In this document: in pieces, positions 1 to 9,672 of the stretch
Layout: every line of letters begins with the position of its first letter
Position numbering within the stretch: position 1 is the first letter of the stretch
Notes under the pieces: model-generated
The model's input: the letters and a program-made list of their open reading frames with translations, nothing else
Told to the model about the DNA's origin: nothing
Databases searched by the model: none
DNA from: Sphingobium sp. HWE2-09
GTDB lineage: Bacteria; Pseudomonadota; Alphaproteobacteria; Sphingomonadales; Sphingomonadaceae
Length of the DNA stretch: 64,000 nt
Assembly (NCBI RefSeq): GCF_035989265.1
Contig: NZ_JAYKZX010000003.1
Location: forward strand, 310,001 to 374,000
Direction: 5' to 3'
Program-made: the position numbers and the translations under genes

Positions 1-3000
1 CTGCGGTATCTTTTTGAGGAAGATACGACCCTCAATGCAGGAATCGCATTACCCGCAAGTTTCGAGCAGATCGCCATGTGGGTCGGAAAGAATTCGACGT
101 TGACCCTGGGTTCGGATTTCCTCTCGACCAGCACCATCGCAGTGGGTGGAGGAGACCCTTATTTTTACAATCCGGAAAACCGCTTCACCAATCAGGGCTT
201 GATCGACACTGACGGACAGGCATTGGTCAGCGACTATAGTTCGACCGGCGGACTGACAGTTCGTAATGAAGGCAACATCCGAGCCAGCCTGAAGAATCCC
301 GAACAGTTCGCGGTGGATTTGGGTAACGAATCCTATTTCAGCAATGCGGGAACGATCACTGCGGCCGGTGGCAACGCCGTCCGCTTCACTAGAGGCTATG
401 AGCTTGCGAACAGCGGTTCCATTATTGCCGACGGGACGGCTGTCAGCACAACGATAGCCCTCGCCAATAGCGGGACGATCCAGTCTACCAGTGGAATGGG
501 CGCGGACCTGAGCAACGCCTATCAAGGCCGCTCCTCCAATAGCGGTCTGATCGAAGGACGCACCATTGGCGCTCGCCTCCATTATTCCACCCTGGTCAAC
601 AGCGGGACGATCAGGTCGGACGGAGCGGCGCTGGAATTCGGCTATAGCGGCATTCTCTACAACGAAGCTGGTGGCGTCGTACGTGGCGGCACGGCGGCTG
701 TTCGTCAGTCTTCGCTTTATTCCGGTTCAGGCGGTTCGTTGATTTCCAACGCGGGCCTGATCCAAGGAGATGTCGATTTCGGCAACGGCTATGCCGACGC
801 GACGTCCAGCAATGTCTTCATCGCGCGTGCGGGCGGCGTATTGGACGGCAACCTGAACCTGGGCGGCGGTAATGACACGCTTGTGACCAGTTTCGTGAAC
901 GATGGCCCTGGCCAGTTTTCTGGAATCACCGGTGTGGTCACCGGCAACGGCAGCGAAAATCTTCGTTATATCATTGACGGATCGGTCGCGACGAATGTCG
1001 GTAAGGTAGGCATATTCTCGCGCATTGGCTATGATCTGACTACCGGCAGCGCGCTGACGCTGACTGGATCGACCATAGCGGCCGACACGCTGATCTTTGC
1101 CGGTCAGGGCAGCGTCGATCTGACGGCAGATATGACCGGCAGCCTTTCTGATCCGCTGATCCGCATGAATGTCGCGTCCTACCTTACCGATGCAGAGGGG
1201 CAAACAATTGCCAACGCGGTCACGCTGGTCAGTCACGGCACCTTGTCCAAGACGATAGCCGACCCCTATGCTTTTGGCGCACCACTGATCGCCGTCGGTG
1301 CAGGTAACAGCTTTGAAAATGCCGGAACGCTGCGTACAACGGGCGGCCAATATTACCGGCTGACGACCCTGGCTGGTGGCGGCACCGTGATCAACAGCGG
1401 CCTTATCGAAGTCAGTCGGGCCGATGTCTTCAATGGTAGTTTCTATTGGCCCTATGATAACAGCAAGCTGTTCAATAGCGGCGTCATCCGGGAGGCCGCC
1501 GATAGTGATGGCACGGCGCGAGGTATCGTCAATGCCAATGTGCTGGTCAACAATGGTACGATCGATATGGGTGGAACGGCTGTTGTATATGATTATCTCG
1601 TCTATGGAGCTAATCTGACGAACAACGGCCTGATCCGTAGCGTCAACGGAGCAGCGATCACCGGTTCCTATTATACGGTGTCTATCCGCAACGAGGCCGA
1701 TGGCGTTATTCAAGGTGGTGGTATCGGCGCAGCTATTGCTCTGGGCAATGGCCAAATCAGCAATGCCGGCACCATCAAAGGTGATGTCCAGTTCGGCGTC
1801 GATTATTATAGCGGCTCCGGTCTTTACATTGCCGATGGCGGTACGATCGAAGGCGATCTGCGTTTTGGCGGCGCAAATGACATTTTCCTGCAAGTGGGCG
1901 ACGATCTTGGCGTGACCGGGACGATCGATGGCGGTGATGGTCAGGACATGTTCGGTCGCATCTTTACGCGGGACGCCACCGTCATGCTGGGCGGTCGTCC
2001 GGACATCGGGTTCGAGCGCGATTATCTGCTGGCACAGGCAGGGGCCACCGTATCGATCGATGCGTCGGCGACGTCGAGCGATACGCTGTTCGTCGGCGGC
2101 GAAGGCACGATCGTCAACTTAGCAACGCTCGACGGGACCTTGTCGACGGACATTCGCTATTATTCTTCCACTGAAGCTTTTGCCGCCTATCTCCCCAGAA
2201 AATTGGCATCCTTCGTCAATCGCGGCACACTGAACGGTGGTTTTGCTAGCGCGACGACCTCTTTTGACAATCAGGGGAGCATCAGTGTCGGCAATGCCAA
2301 TAGCATCGCAGCGGTTGTTCAAGCTGGTTATCGGGGCGATCTCAACTTCGCCAATAGCGGCACGATCATCGGCTCCGCCTTTGGTGCGGTCAATCTATAT
2401 GGCGATGGTATCTCCGCTATCAGCCTGCGTAATGATGGGCTGATTGATGGAGGCGTGGCTGTGAATGCCGCTTTTGCCGATGACGTGGTAGGTCGCATAG
2501 ACATAGACAATAGCGGCGTTTTGAATGGTCCGATGTCGATCATTACGCGCTTTGCTGGCGAAAGTGGCGGTAATGTTTCCCTCAAAAACAGGGGAACGAT
2601 CCGCACTAATAATGGCGGCGCCATCGCAATCAGCAATGATTACTCTGCTGGGGATAGTAGCTGGGATTATCGGCTGGATAATAGCGGACTGATCGAAACC
2701 AATGGCTTGGGAAGCGCTGCAGTCAACCTGTCGCTGAACTATTATAACACAACCGATACTGCCCGCATCACCAACAGCGGTACGATTCGCGCTAATGGTG
2801 ACGGACTTACTGAAACCTATTCCTATTGGGGATATGGCGATTTCATCTATACGACGCCGTCGGCCGCCATCGCCCTCTCCGGCAATAACGCCACGACGCT
2901 AACCCTGTCCAACACAGCTGGCGGCACGATCGAGGCGACGGGCGACCTGTCCACCGCAATCCTTTTGACCAATGCCGCCTTGACACTCGACAATGCCGGC

Positions 3001-6000
3001 ACAATCCGGGGTGGCGCCGGCACGGTCCTGGGCGATAGCGACCAACTCGCCCTGTGGCGCGGCAATCCCTATCTGGCCGGGGCGATCCAGGCGGTTGGCT
3101 TTGCGGCGGACAGCGTTACCAACAGCGGCACGATCATCGGATCGATCGACCTGGGCTTTGGCGACGATGTGATCGTCAATCGCGGCACGATCATCGGCGA
3201 TGTCTATCTGCGCGACGGCGACGACAGTTTTACCCAGTTGGCGAGTGCGATCCTCCAAGGCACGGTTGATGGCGGAGCAGGCACCGACAGCTTCATTGTC
3301 GATGCGACGGGCGGCGGCGCGGTGAATGGCGACCAGTTCGTCAATTTCGAGCGTTTCGTCCAGATCGGCGAGGGCAATGTCAGCTATTCGGGCGACTTCA
3401 GCTTTGATACGATCGGCTTGGATGGCGGCACCGTCACGGTTGCAGCGGGCGAGACGCTGAGCAGCGCCAGCGCCACCACCATTACCGGCGGCGCAGGCAA
3501 TGACAGCGTGAAGAACGCTGGCACGATCGTCGGGGGGATTGCACTGGCCGGTGGCGATGACAGCATCGTCAACGGCGGCAGCATCGGTGGCCTTGTCGCC
3601 ATGGGCGCGGGCAACGACAGCTTTACCGAGCAGGCGGGCAGCAGCGTGGCCGGGCTGATCGATGGCGGCACCGGGACCGATCTCTATCGCGTGATCCTGG
3701 CCGATGATCGCAGCGGCATCGGTGCCCAGACCGGCTTTGAACAACTGTCGGTGGAAGGCCAGGGAACACTAACCCTGGCGCTGGATCAGGGCTATGACCT
3801 GATCAGCCTTGTTGGCACCAACCTGACCCTCGCCACGAACGGCCAGTTTGTCGGCCAGATCTTGGGCAGCGATGCGCAAGCGCAATTACGCCTGACCGGC
3901 GACGCGAGCAGCGTGCAACTGGGTCGCGGCAATGACGCGATGATCTTCGACCTGACGCGTGCGGCGGGCCGCTATGATGGCGGCGCGGGCAATGACGGCC
4001 TGACCTTCGCCGCGCAGGGTCCGGTCACGCTGTCCGGTGCCGTAACTGGTTTTGAAAGCGTGTCACTGGCTGGCGGCGCCCTCATCGTGACGGGTCAGCT
4101 TGGCAGCGCCAACGGCGCGCTGCGTTTTGGCGATGTCGGCGAACGGCTTGAAATCGCTGCAGGCGGTCGCTTGCTCGGCCAGATCGACATGGCTGGCGGC
4201 GATGATATCGTAACCCTCGCCGATGGCGCGGTTTGGCAAGGGATTTTGTCAGGCGGGGCTGGCAATGACGGCCTGATCCTGGGGATGGCCAACGCCCGCA
4301 CGCTCGACGCCAACAGCCTGCTCGGTTTCGAGGCGATCACGGCGCGCGGCGCGGCGATGCTGACGCTGGCCAACGGCTTCACCTTGCAAAGCCTGAATGT
4401 GGAGGGCGACCTGACGCTTGCGAGCGGCGCCTCACTGACCACGGACAGCCTGACCTTCGGTAGCGCCGACAACCGCTTCGTCATCAACGGCGTGTTTGCG
4501 GGATCGATCGATGGCGGCGCGGGCAGCAACCGTATCCTGCTCAATGCCGGCAGCGCGGCTACACCGGTCCGCTTTGCAGCGGTCGGCAATATCACCGGGC
4601 TGGACATGAGTGGTGGCTATGCGACCGTTTCGGGTAACGCCGATTTCGGAGTGATCGACCTGACCAGCGGACGTCTAGTGGGGCTTGCTGGCTCCACCAT
4701 CCGCGCGGGCAGCATTTCGGTGCGCCAGGGGGCGACGTTCGGGTCCGCTGGCCATGTGATCGGCAATGTCAATGTCGCAGGGACGCTTAGCCCCGGCGCA
4801 TCGCCTGGCACGATGACCGTGACCGGCAATGTCGCGCTGGCGGGTGGATCGACCACGCTGATGGAGATCAGCCCGACCCTATCCGACCAGTTGCTGATTT
4901 CCGGCACGCTGACGATCGCGCAGGGCGCCGGACTTGTCCTGACCGCCGACCAGCAGGTGAAGCCCGGCACCACGCTGGACCTCATCATCGCCAATGGTGG
5001 TATATCGGGCAGCTACACCAGCATCGTGAAACCCGACAGTCTGTTCGGCTTCGTCATTCAAGACGACAAGCGCATCCGCCTGCTAGGTCAGTTCCTCCAT
5101 AATGGCACCTTCACGCCGCAGGTCGGACGCGCCATCGATTATACCAATGGTGTGATTGGTGCAGGCACGGCGAGCGATGGCCTGATCGACGCGCTGCCGA
5201 TACTGGCGAGCGCATCGGGCGCGTCGAACAGCGCCGCGTTCGCGCGGCTGACCGCCGAGCCCTATGCGTCTGCGACCCAGACTGGCGTGGAGAATGGTCT
5301 GACGATCGCCAATGCCACGCGCAGCATTGCTCGGCTGTCGGGCGACGACGCGCCGCGCGCATTCAGCATCGGCCAGTATCTGGGCGGTCTGGGCCGGATC
5401 GCGGCCGACGACCAGGCTGGCCTGTCCGCCAGCCGTTCGCGTAGCTACGGCTTGCTCGGCGGGCTGGGCATCGGCACCGATCGTTGGTCAATTGCGGGCT
5501 TTGGCGGCTATCTGGACTCGCGCCAGACGCTGCGCCAGCTGGGATCGCAAACCGACGCCGATGGCTGGTTTGCTGGGGTTGCGGGCAGCTATGCGTTGGG
5601 GGCATTGCGGTTCGACGCAACGCTGGCTTATCATCATCTCGATGCCGATACCGATCGCCTGACGCCCGATGGCGGCAAGGCGCATGGCCGTTTCCGCCTC
5701 AAAAACTGGGTGGGCGATCTGTCCCTCTCCTATGAGGCGGTGCTGGGCAGCGATTGGGCGGCACAGCCGGACATCGGCCTGACCTATGTCGCGACGACCC
5801 GCACTGGCGTGCGCGAAGACAATGGCAGCGTCTGGGCGCTCGACGTAGCGAAAGACAAGCATGATGCCCTGTTCGCCGATGGCGGCATCGCCTTTAGCCG
5901 CAGCCGGGCGTCGGACGCGCCATTCCGTCCGTTTGTGCGCCTGGGCGTCCAATATCAGCTCAAGGGCCGCCATGTTGAGGCGCTGGCAGGCCTTTCAGGC

Positions 6001-6177
6001 GCGAACCAAGGCCTGCTCTCGCTTGGAGCGCGCCGTGGCGGACTGGTCGGCAGCGTCAGCGGCGGCGCGGAGATGCGGGTCAGTTCCGTCCTCTCCCTGT
6101 TCGCCAACGCCGCCCAGACCTACAGTGAGGATGATCGCCGGGCATCAGCCAATATCGGGATGAAGTTCGCCTTTTAA
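1..6177 (+). CDS. Autotransporter adhesin, 5' truncated by window edge
   Basis: Very large type V secreted surface protein. The reading frame is open from base 1, before the first ATG at 76, so the true N-terminus and signal peptide lie outside the window. The passenger (about the first 1,700 visible residues) is built of degenerate repeats with recurring NSGTI, NNGLI and GGAGND-type units, the pattern of right-handed beta-helix adhesins. The last 290 or so residues form an autotransporter beta-domain: alternating amphipathic strands (YGLLGGLGIGTDRWSIAGFG) and a C-terminal aromatic residue (GMKFAF) typical of BAM-inserted barrels. Partner and ligand cannot be read from sequence; adhesion or biofilm is the usual role of the class. 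The stop is followed by about 200 bp without a gene. Confidence 0.9.
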   Translation: MRYLFEEDTTLNAGIALPASFEQIAMWVGKNSTLTLGSDFLSTSTIAVGGGDPYFYNPENRFTNQGLIDTDGQALVSDYSSTGGLTVRNEGNIRASLKNPEQFAVDLGNESYFSNAGTITAAGGNAVRFTRGYELANSGSIIADGTAVSTTIALANSGTIQSTSGMGADLSNAYQGRSSNSGLIEGRTIGARLHYSTLVNSGTIRSDGAALEFGYSGILYNEAGGVVRGGTAAVRQSSLYSGSGGSLISNAGLIQGDVDFGNGYADATSSNVFIARAGGVLDGNLNLGGGNDTLVTSFVNDGPGQFSGITGVVTGNGSENLRYIIDGSVATNVGKVGIFSRIGYDLTTGSALTLTGSTIAADTLIFAGQGSVDLTADMTGSLSDPLIRMNVASYLTDAEGQTIANAVTLVSHGTLSKTIADPYAFGAPLIAVGAGNSFENAGTLRTTGGQYYRLTTLAGGGTVINSGLIEVSRADVFNGSFYWPYDNSKLFNSGVIREAADSDGTARGIVNANVLVNNGTIDMGGTAVVYDYLVYGANLTNNGLIRSVNGAAITGSYYTVSIRNEADGVIQGGGIGAAIALGNGQISNAGTIKGDVQFGVDYYSGSGLYIADGGTIEGDLRFGGANDIFLQVGDDLGVTGTIDGGDGQDMFGRIFTRDATVMLGGRPDIGFERDYLLAQAGATVSIDASATSSDTLFVGGEGTIVNLATLDGTLSTDIRYYSSTEAFAAYLPRKLASFVNRGTLNGGFASATTSFDNQGSISVGNANSIAAVVQAGYRGDLNFANSGTIIGSAFGAVNLYGDGISAISLRNDGLIDGGVAVNAAFADDVVGRIDIDNSGVLNGPMSIITRFAGESGGNVSLKNRGTIRTNNGGAIAISNDYSAGDSSWDYRLDNSGLIETNGLGSAAVNLSLNYYNTTDTARITNSGTIRANGDGLTETYSYWGYGDFIYTTPSAAIALSGNNATTLTLSNTAGGTIEATGDLSTAILLTNAALTLDNAGTIRGGAGTVLGDSDQLALWRGNPYLAGAIQAVGFAADSVTNSGTIIGSIDLGFGDDVIVNRGTIIGDVYLRDGDDSFTQLASAILQGTVDGGAGTDSFIVDATGGGAVNGDQFVNFERFVQIGEGNVSYSGDFSFDTIGLDGGTVTVAAGETLSSASATTITGGAGNDSVKNAGTIVGGIALAGGDDSIVNGGSIGGLVAMGAGNDSFTEQAGSSVAGLIDGGTGTDLYRVILADDRSGIGAQTGFEQLSVEGQGTLTLALDQGYDLISLVGTNLTLATNGQFVGQILGSDAQAQLRLTGDASSVQLGRGNDAMIFDLTRAAGRYDGGAGNDGLTFAAQGPVTLSGAVTGFESVSLAGGALIVTGQLGSANGALRFGDVGERLEIAAGGRLLGQIDMAGGDDIVTLADGAVWQGILSGGAGNDGLILGMANARTLDANSLLGFEAITARGAAMLTLANGFTLQSLNVEGDLTLASGASLTTDSLTFGSADNRFVINGVFAGSIDGGAGSNRILLNAGSAATPVRFAAVGNITGLDMSGGYATVSGNADFGVIDLTSGRLVGLAGSTIRAGSISVRQGATFGSAGHVIGNVNVAGTLSPGASPGTMTVTGNVALAGGSTTLMEISPTLSDQLLISGTLTIAQGAGLVLTADQQVKPGTTLDLIIANGGISGSYTSIVKPDSLFGFVIQDDKRIRLLGQFLHNGTFTPQVGRAIDYTNGVIGAGTASDGLIDALPILASASGASNSAAFARLTAEPYASATQTGVENGLTIANATRSIARLSGDDAPRAFSIGQYLGGLGRIAADDQAGLSASRSRSYGLLGGLGIGTDRWSIAGFGGYLDSRQTLRQLGSQTDADGWFAGVAGSYALGALRFDATLAYHHLDADTDRLTPDGGKAHGRFRLKNWVGDLSLSYEAVLGSDWAAQPDIGLTYVATTRTGVREDNGSVWALDVAKDKHDALFADGGIAFSRSRASDAPFRPFVRLGVQYQLKGRHVEALAGLSGANQGLLSLGARRGGLVGSVSGGAEMRVSSVLSLFANAAQTYSEDDRRASANIGMKFAF

Positions 6178-6375
6178 GACATCGAGGTGCGCAGTCAGAA
6201 AGCATCTGGCGATGTCGGAGCGACATTCTTTCGTGATTTTCTCTCCGACATCATTGCCCACGACGGCCGATAACCGCGACCTACCTGCCTTTAGCGGATG
6301 TCCGGAATGTCCCACCTTTGCCACAAATCTGCCGATCGGCGTTACCGGGTCGGGCGCTTACGCCGTTTGCCCATA
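6178..6375. other. Intergenic, no gene seen
   Basis: Spacer between the adhesin stop and the small-RNA-like element. It has no credible coding frame. A short inverted pair, ATGTCGGAG and CTCCGACAT near 6211-6252, could form the adhesin's transcript end, but no clear U-run follows it. Confidence 0.5.
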
Positions 6376-6458
6376 ATAAAAACAAACCCCGCCGAAGTGG
6401 ATGCAACGGCGGAGCCAAGGTTCAGGGAGCCGCTTTGGAGGGGGTAGAGCGGCGATGA
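6376..6458 (-). ncRNA. Small RNA-like element, copy 1 (possible mmgR/suhB-type)
   Basis: Read on the minus strand this holds a first hairpin (GCCGC/GCGGC stem, 6429-6453) with a C-rich loop, the spacer CTCCCTGAAC, then a terminator hairpin (CCGCCG/CGGCGG, 6389-6412) followed by a U-rich tail. The same order, spacer and C-rich loop recur at 46110-46192, while the stems differ in sequence but keep pairing, which supports an RNA. The C-rich loop could pair with Shine-Dalgarno sequences. From memory the architecture recalls the alphaproteobacterial suhB/mmgR family, not verified. No strong promoter was found upstream, where rearranged DNA begins, so this copy may be silent. Confidence 0.5.
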
Positions 6459-6510
6459 TAAGCGCCATGGCTAAGGTAAAGCCGTCACAGGGTATAATAT
6501 ACTGCACAGG

Positions 6511-6645
6511 GCGGTGGCAGAGGAGCGCGGCGAAGCCGAGGCGTTGCCTTGTGCGGTGATCGAGGTAGCTGACGATGCGGCAGCGCTGGAAGCCTCGCTC
6601 ATCGAGAATATCGCCCGGCTCGATCGCGACGACGTGACCCGCTAG
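6511..6645 (+). pseudogene. ParB-like nuclease domain fragment
   Basis: A frame ending at the stop at 6643-6645 encodes RAVAEERGEAEALPC followed by an acidic stretch and SLIENIARLDRDDV. This is the central part of the ParB/RepB/Spo0J N-terminal domain, where ENxAR is the hallmark. The usual beginning (the address and GxRR segment) and the whole DNA-binding half are missing. It runs in the same frame into a transposase tail. Such ParB-like proteins are common on sphingomonad plasmids, so this is probably debris of mobile DNA. Confidence 0.65.
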
Positions 6646-6861
6646 GAATGTTTCATCCCGCCCAAAGCTAACCGCCGCGAGCCCGTCCCTTGCGATTTCC
6701 GCCGCTATCGTGACCGCAACCGTATCGAGCGCATGTTCGGCCATCTCAAGCAATTCTGCCGCATCGCCACCGGATACGACAAAACCGCCTTGTCATTCGC
6801 CAGCTCCCTTAACCTCGCTGCTATCCGCAAATGGCTGTCGAACTTTGTCAACGCGGCCTAG
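6646..6861 (+). pseudogene. IS5-family transposase C-terminal remnant
   Basis: After the stop that ends the ParB fragment, the same frame encodes RNRIERMFGHLKQFCRIAT and then a conserved tail ending LSNFVNAA and a stop. This is the C-terminal end of IS5-group DDE transposases; the E of RIERMF is the last catalytic acidic residue. Only about 70 residues survive, with no start and no other DDE residues. No terminal inverted repeats could be matched, so the element is dead and was truncated at both ends. Confidence 0.8.
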
Positions 6862-6982
6862 ATAGGCAACACCTGCCGTTGAGAGGCAGGGATCTAACTT
6901 TTGCTTGGCGCTCCTATGGTGCTGTCCAATACCGAATTTACGTGAGGTCCAAGTGACGTTCGTGCATTCATTGCTGGTCGGT

Positions 6983-7750
6983 TCATTCCGCTGGCCCACG
7001 CGTCTTTGCAATCTGCAAGATCGCGACGAGCATGACGATCGCCGCTAACAGGATAGCCGATGCGAGCGGACGGCTGATAGCCAGACCCCCATGGTCGATG
7101 GGCTTGTCGAGAAAATCGCCGACGGCAGCGCCAAGTGGGCGGGTCAGGATGAAGGCTGTCCAGAACAGCGTCACCCGGCTTATGTTCGTGAAAAAGTACA
7201 GGATCAGCAGACATCCCAACGTCGCACCGAACAGGGCCGCCGCACCGCTATAGCCCATGCCGCCGGTATCCGCGATCCAATCCCCCAACGCCGTGCCCAG
7301 AGTTTGCGAAAAGGTGATGGTGATCCAGTAGAAGAGTTCGGCGCGCGGTTCATGTACCGTTTCGACCGAAATCGATCCAAGGGCGCGGTGCCATAGTGAA
7401 AGCGACAGGATGACGAGCGTCAGAAGCAGCAGGGAGCCGCCGGTATATCCGATACCCAGCGACCGCGTGGCGAAGTCTGCCATTGTGGTGCCTGCGGTGG
7501 TCGATGCAATAATCGTCGCCCAGTAAAGCCAAGCCCAATAGCGGTGCGCCCGGATTTGACAGGCCACCAGAATGCCGAGGACGGCCATGAAGATGGCGCT
7601 TGCGGCAAGATAGCCCAAATTCATGCTCATGCTCACCGTGTCGCCCGCTGTTTCCCCCAGCGTGGTCGCTAATATCTTGATGATCCAGAAACCCAACGTA
7701 ACGGCCGGAACCTTGATCATCGGGGATATAGGGGGATGAGCATGGGTCAT
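6983..7750 (-). CDS. DUF347-repeat membrane protein (COG4705-like)
   Basis: About 255 residues, nearly all membrane-spanning, made of four copies of a unit with the pattern T-x3-G-(E/T/A)-x3-D: TLGETAGD, TAGTTMAD, TLGTALGD and PLGAAVGD. Each is followed by a glycine-rich turn and two helices. This is the DUF347 repeat, found in integral membrane proteins whose transported species or role I cannot state from sequence. An ATG 12 codons upstream (7786) is possible, but the GGAG before 7750 is a more plausible ribosome site. It lies 206 bp downstream of the glycosyltransferase on the same strand and may be transcribed separately. Confidence 0.75.
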   Translation of the reverse strand: MTHAHPPISPMIKVPAVTLGFWIIKILATTLGETAGDTVSMSMNLGYLAASAIFMAVLGILVACQIRAHRYWAWLYWATIIASTTAGTTMADFATRSLGIGYTGGSLLLLTLVILSLSLWHRALGSISVETVHEPRAELFYWITITFSQTLGTALGDWIADTGGMGYSGAAALFGATLGCLLILYFFTNISRVTLFWTAFILTRPLGAAVGDFLDKPIDHGGLAISRPLASAILLAAIVMLVAILQIAKTRGPAE

Positions 7751-7991
7751 ATGTTCACGACACTCCGCAATTTGGCTGCATGTCATCGCCTCGTTGTATG
7801 TTCAGCTTCCCAACGCCCACCAGATGATGCGAACCATCATTGGCCAGCACCGGCAACTACATTGTCTGTGAAATCCTTGGCCATTGTCGGCAGCAATCCT
7901 CCGATGACGCAGGCGGCCTTCAATTTTGGGCGCCGGGGCTGGAGCGATCGCAGCGATTGGCAGTGAGGCTACCGCTAGGGGCAGAGGCTGT

Positions 7992-9163
7992 TCACGCAGC
8001 ATGACGCCGCATCCCTTCGAACTGAGCATAGACGTCGAACAGTCGATCGAAATGGTCGTCCATCGTCGTGACGTCCGCCGCGCCCTGTAACGCGCGCTGG
8101 CGATAGGCGGTTGGGTCGCTATTGAGAAATTCGGACACGACCCGTGCCAAATCGGACGACTGCCCCGCGCGATAGTGCAGGCCGGTACCGGGCATGGCCT
8201 GATCGGCCGCGCCGCCGCTGTCGGGTACGATGACCGGCAACCCGCTGGCGCGCGCTTCGGCGGCGACCATGCAGAATGTCTCCGCCTCGCACCCGTGGAC
8301 CAGCGCATCGGTGCTCGCCAGCGTTTCGGCCAGCGACGATCGGTTGCCTGTCGGTGCGAGCAGGCAGATATGGGGATTGTTGGCCGCCGCCCTGCGGACG
8401 CTCCGCCGGTCGCGCCCGTCACCCATGATCACCAGACCAACGGGACGCCTGTACCCCGCCGAAGTGACGGCTTCGATCACCTGGGGCCAGCGTTTTTCGG
8501 GGCGTGCCTGCCAACGCCGATCAGCAGGGTCGCGTCGGCGTCCAGGTCGCAGCGGGCCAGAAGGCGCGCCCGTAAATGTTCGTTGCGCAGCCCCGGGTAA
8601 AATAGCCCCGGCTCAACGCCCATGGCGATGGTGTGAACCCGTTCCAGTCCGCCCGCGCGCAGCCGCGTGGACAGGCCTTCGCTTGCGCTGATGATCATAT
8701 CGAACGCGCGATCGAGCCGGCGAAGATGGCGCCAGTACCAGTCGAAGCCCCGGTCTATCGTTTCGCGCCGCGCGACCGATCCAAACCAGCGATAGGCATA
8801 GGCGGACAGGGGGTCGGCATGCATGATGAGGACACGGGGCGCGCTGCCCCGCCATCGATCGACCATCGCCGCGCTTGACCAGGGCGAGGATACTTCCACT
8901 ATGTCGGGTGCAAGGCGAGAAAGCATGGCATGCAGCGCGGCTTCGTCGTCGAAATAATGATAGCGCCGGTCGAGGGGAAAACGGCGTGCCGCCAGAGTGA
9001 CGATATGCCCTCCGCTCATCGAAACCTGTGCATTATGCGGCCCGGGTGCAAGAATGATGATCTCATGCCCTGCGGCCTGTCCAGCCCGCAACTTGCGTTC
9101 GACATAGGTTTTCACGCCGCCACCCTGCGGGGCATAAAAGGCACAGACGTCGACAATGCGCAT
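7992..9163 (-). pseudogene. GT4 glycosyltransferase, broken by one frameshift
   Basis: GT-B fold glycosyltransferase of family 4. The first part starts MRIVDVCAFYAPQGGG (glycine-rich acceptor loop) and continues through a normal N-terminal domain to LLIGVGRHAP. The C-terminal domain continues in another frame with LVIMGDGRDR and the E-x7-E region ETFCMVAAEARASG that binds the nucleotide sugar. Restoring one base in the CCCC/AAAAA tract at 8493-8502 gives the continuous sequence HAPEKRWPQVIEAV, matching the family. The product would be about 390 residues. It starts two bases after the stop of the DUF2141 gene. It may be a true pseudogene or an assembly error. Confidence 0.85.
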
Positions 9164-9165
9164 GG

Positions 9166-9672
9166 TTATCGCTCCAGCGGTCCGAAGGAAAAAAGGCCTT
9201 TGCGGTAATTCATTCTGATCGAAAGATGGGTCGGCCCCTCGCCGACAGGTGCGCTCGCCGCGGCAGCCGACGGCTTGGAGAGGCCGAGCCTGGGATTGCC
9301 CGCAAAGCCGATGCCATCGGTGGAGACGGCAAAGCGGCGATTGGAATCGCGATCGTGCAGCACCGTCAGCGCATAGGTGCCTGGTCCCGGCGCGCGGATG
9401 CACAGCGACACCGGACCGGTTGCCGGCACCCCGGTTTCCACGCGGGCGAACGCCTTGCCCGCTGCGACCAGCACATTGTCGTCGGCCAGAAAATCAGCAT
9501 CATTTGCCGGGTAGAGTTCCAGCTTCAATCGCCCCTTACGGTCCTTGAGACCCGTGACGTCCACCAAAAATGCAGATGTGTTTTCCCCGGGCCGGCACTG
9601 GCCTGCGGCCTTGCCAAGATCGGGCGATGACGGGATCGCCGACGCCGCCAGCAACAGGGGCGTCAGGATCAT
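9166..9672 (-). CDS. DUF2141 secreted protein
   Basis: 168 residues. A short N-terminal hydrophobic segment (MILTPLLLAASAIP) looks like a signal peptide, although it lacks basic residues. The rest fits DUF2141, a small beta-rich periplasmic or secreted family: GRLKLELYP, a central PGTYALTVLHDRD motif (the most conserved part), then GFAGNPRLGLSKPS and a C-terminal LSIRMNY strand. The biochemical role is not established. Its ATG overlaps the stop of the upstream membrane-protein gene (ATGA) and the glycosyltransferase follows at once, so the three are translationally coupled and likely act in one envelope process. Confidence 0.8.
   Translation of the reverse strand: MILTPLLLAASAIPSSPDLGKAAGQCRPGENTSAFLVDVTGLKDRKGRLKLELYPANDADFLADDNVLVAAGKAFARVETGVPATGPVSLCIRAPGPGTYALTVLHDRDSNRRFAVSTDGIGFAGNPRLGLSKPSAAAASAPVGEGPTHLSIRMNYRKGLFSFGPLER

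Noticed and set aside
900..4700. Repeated units inside the adhesin considered as CRISPR or tandem DNA repeat
   Set aside because: The units are degenerate, of varying spacing and in frame, encoding NSGTI-like protein repeats.
6358..6753. 131-codon minus-strand frame over the IS5/ParB scar
   Set aside because: It runs through a terminator hairpin and opposite clear transposase sequence.
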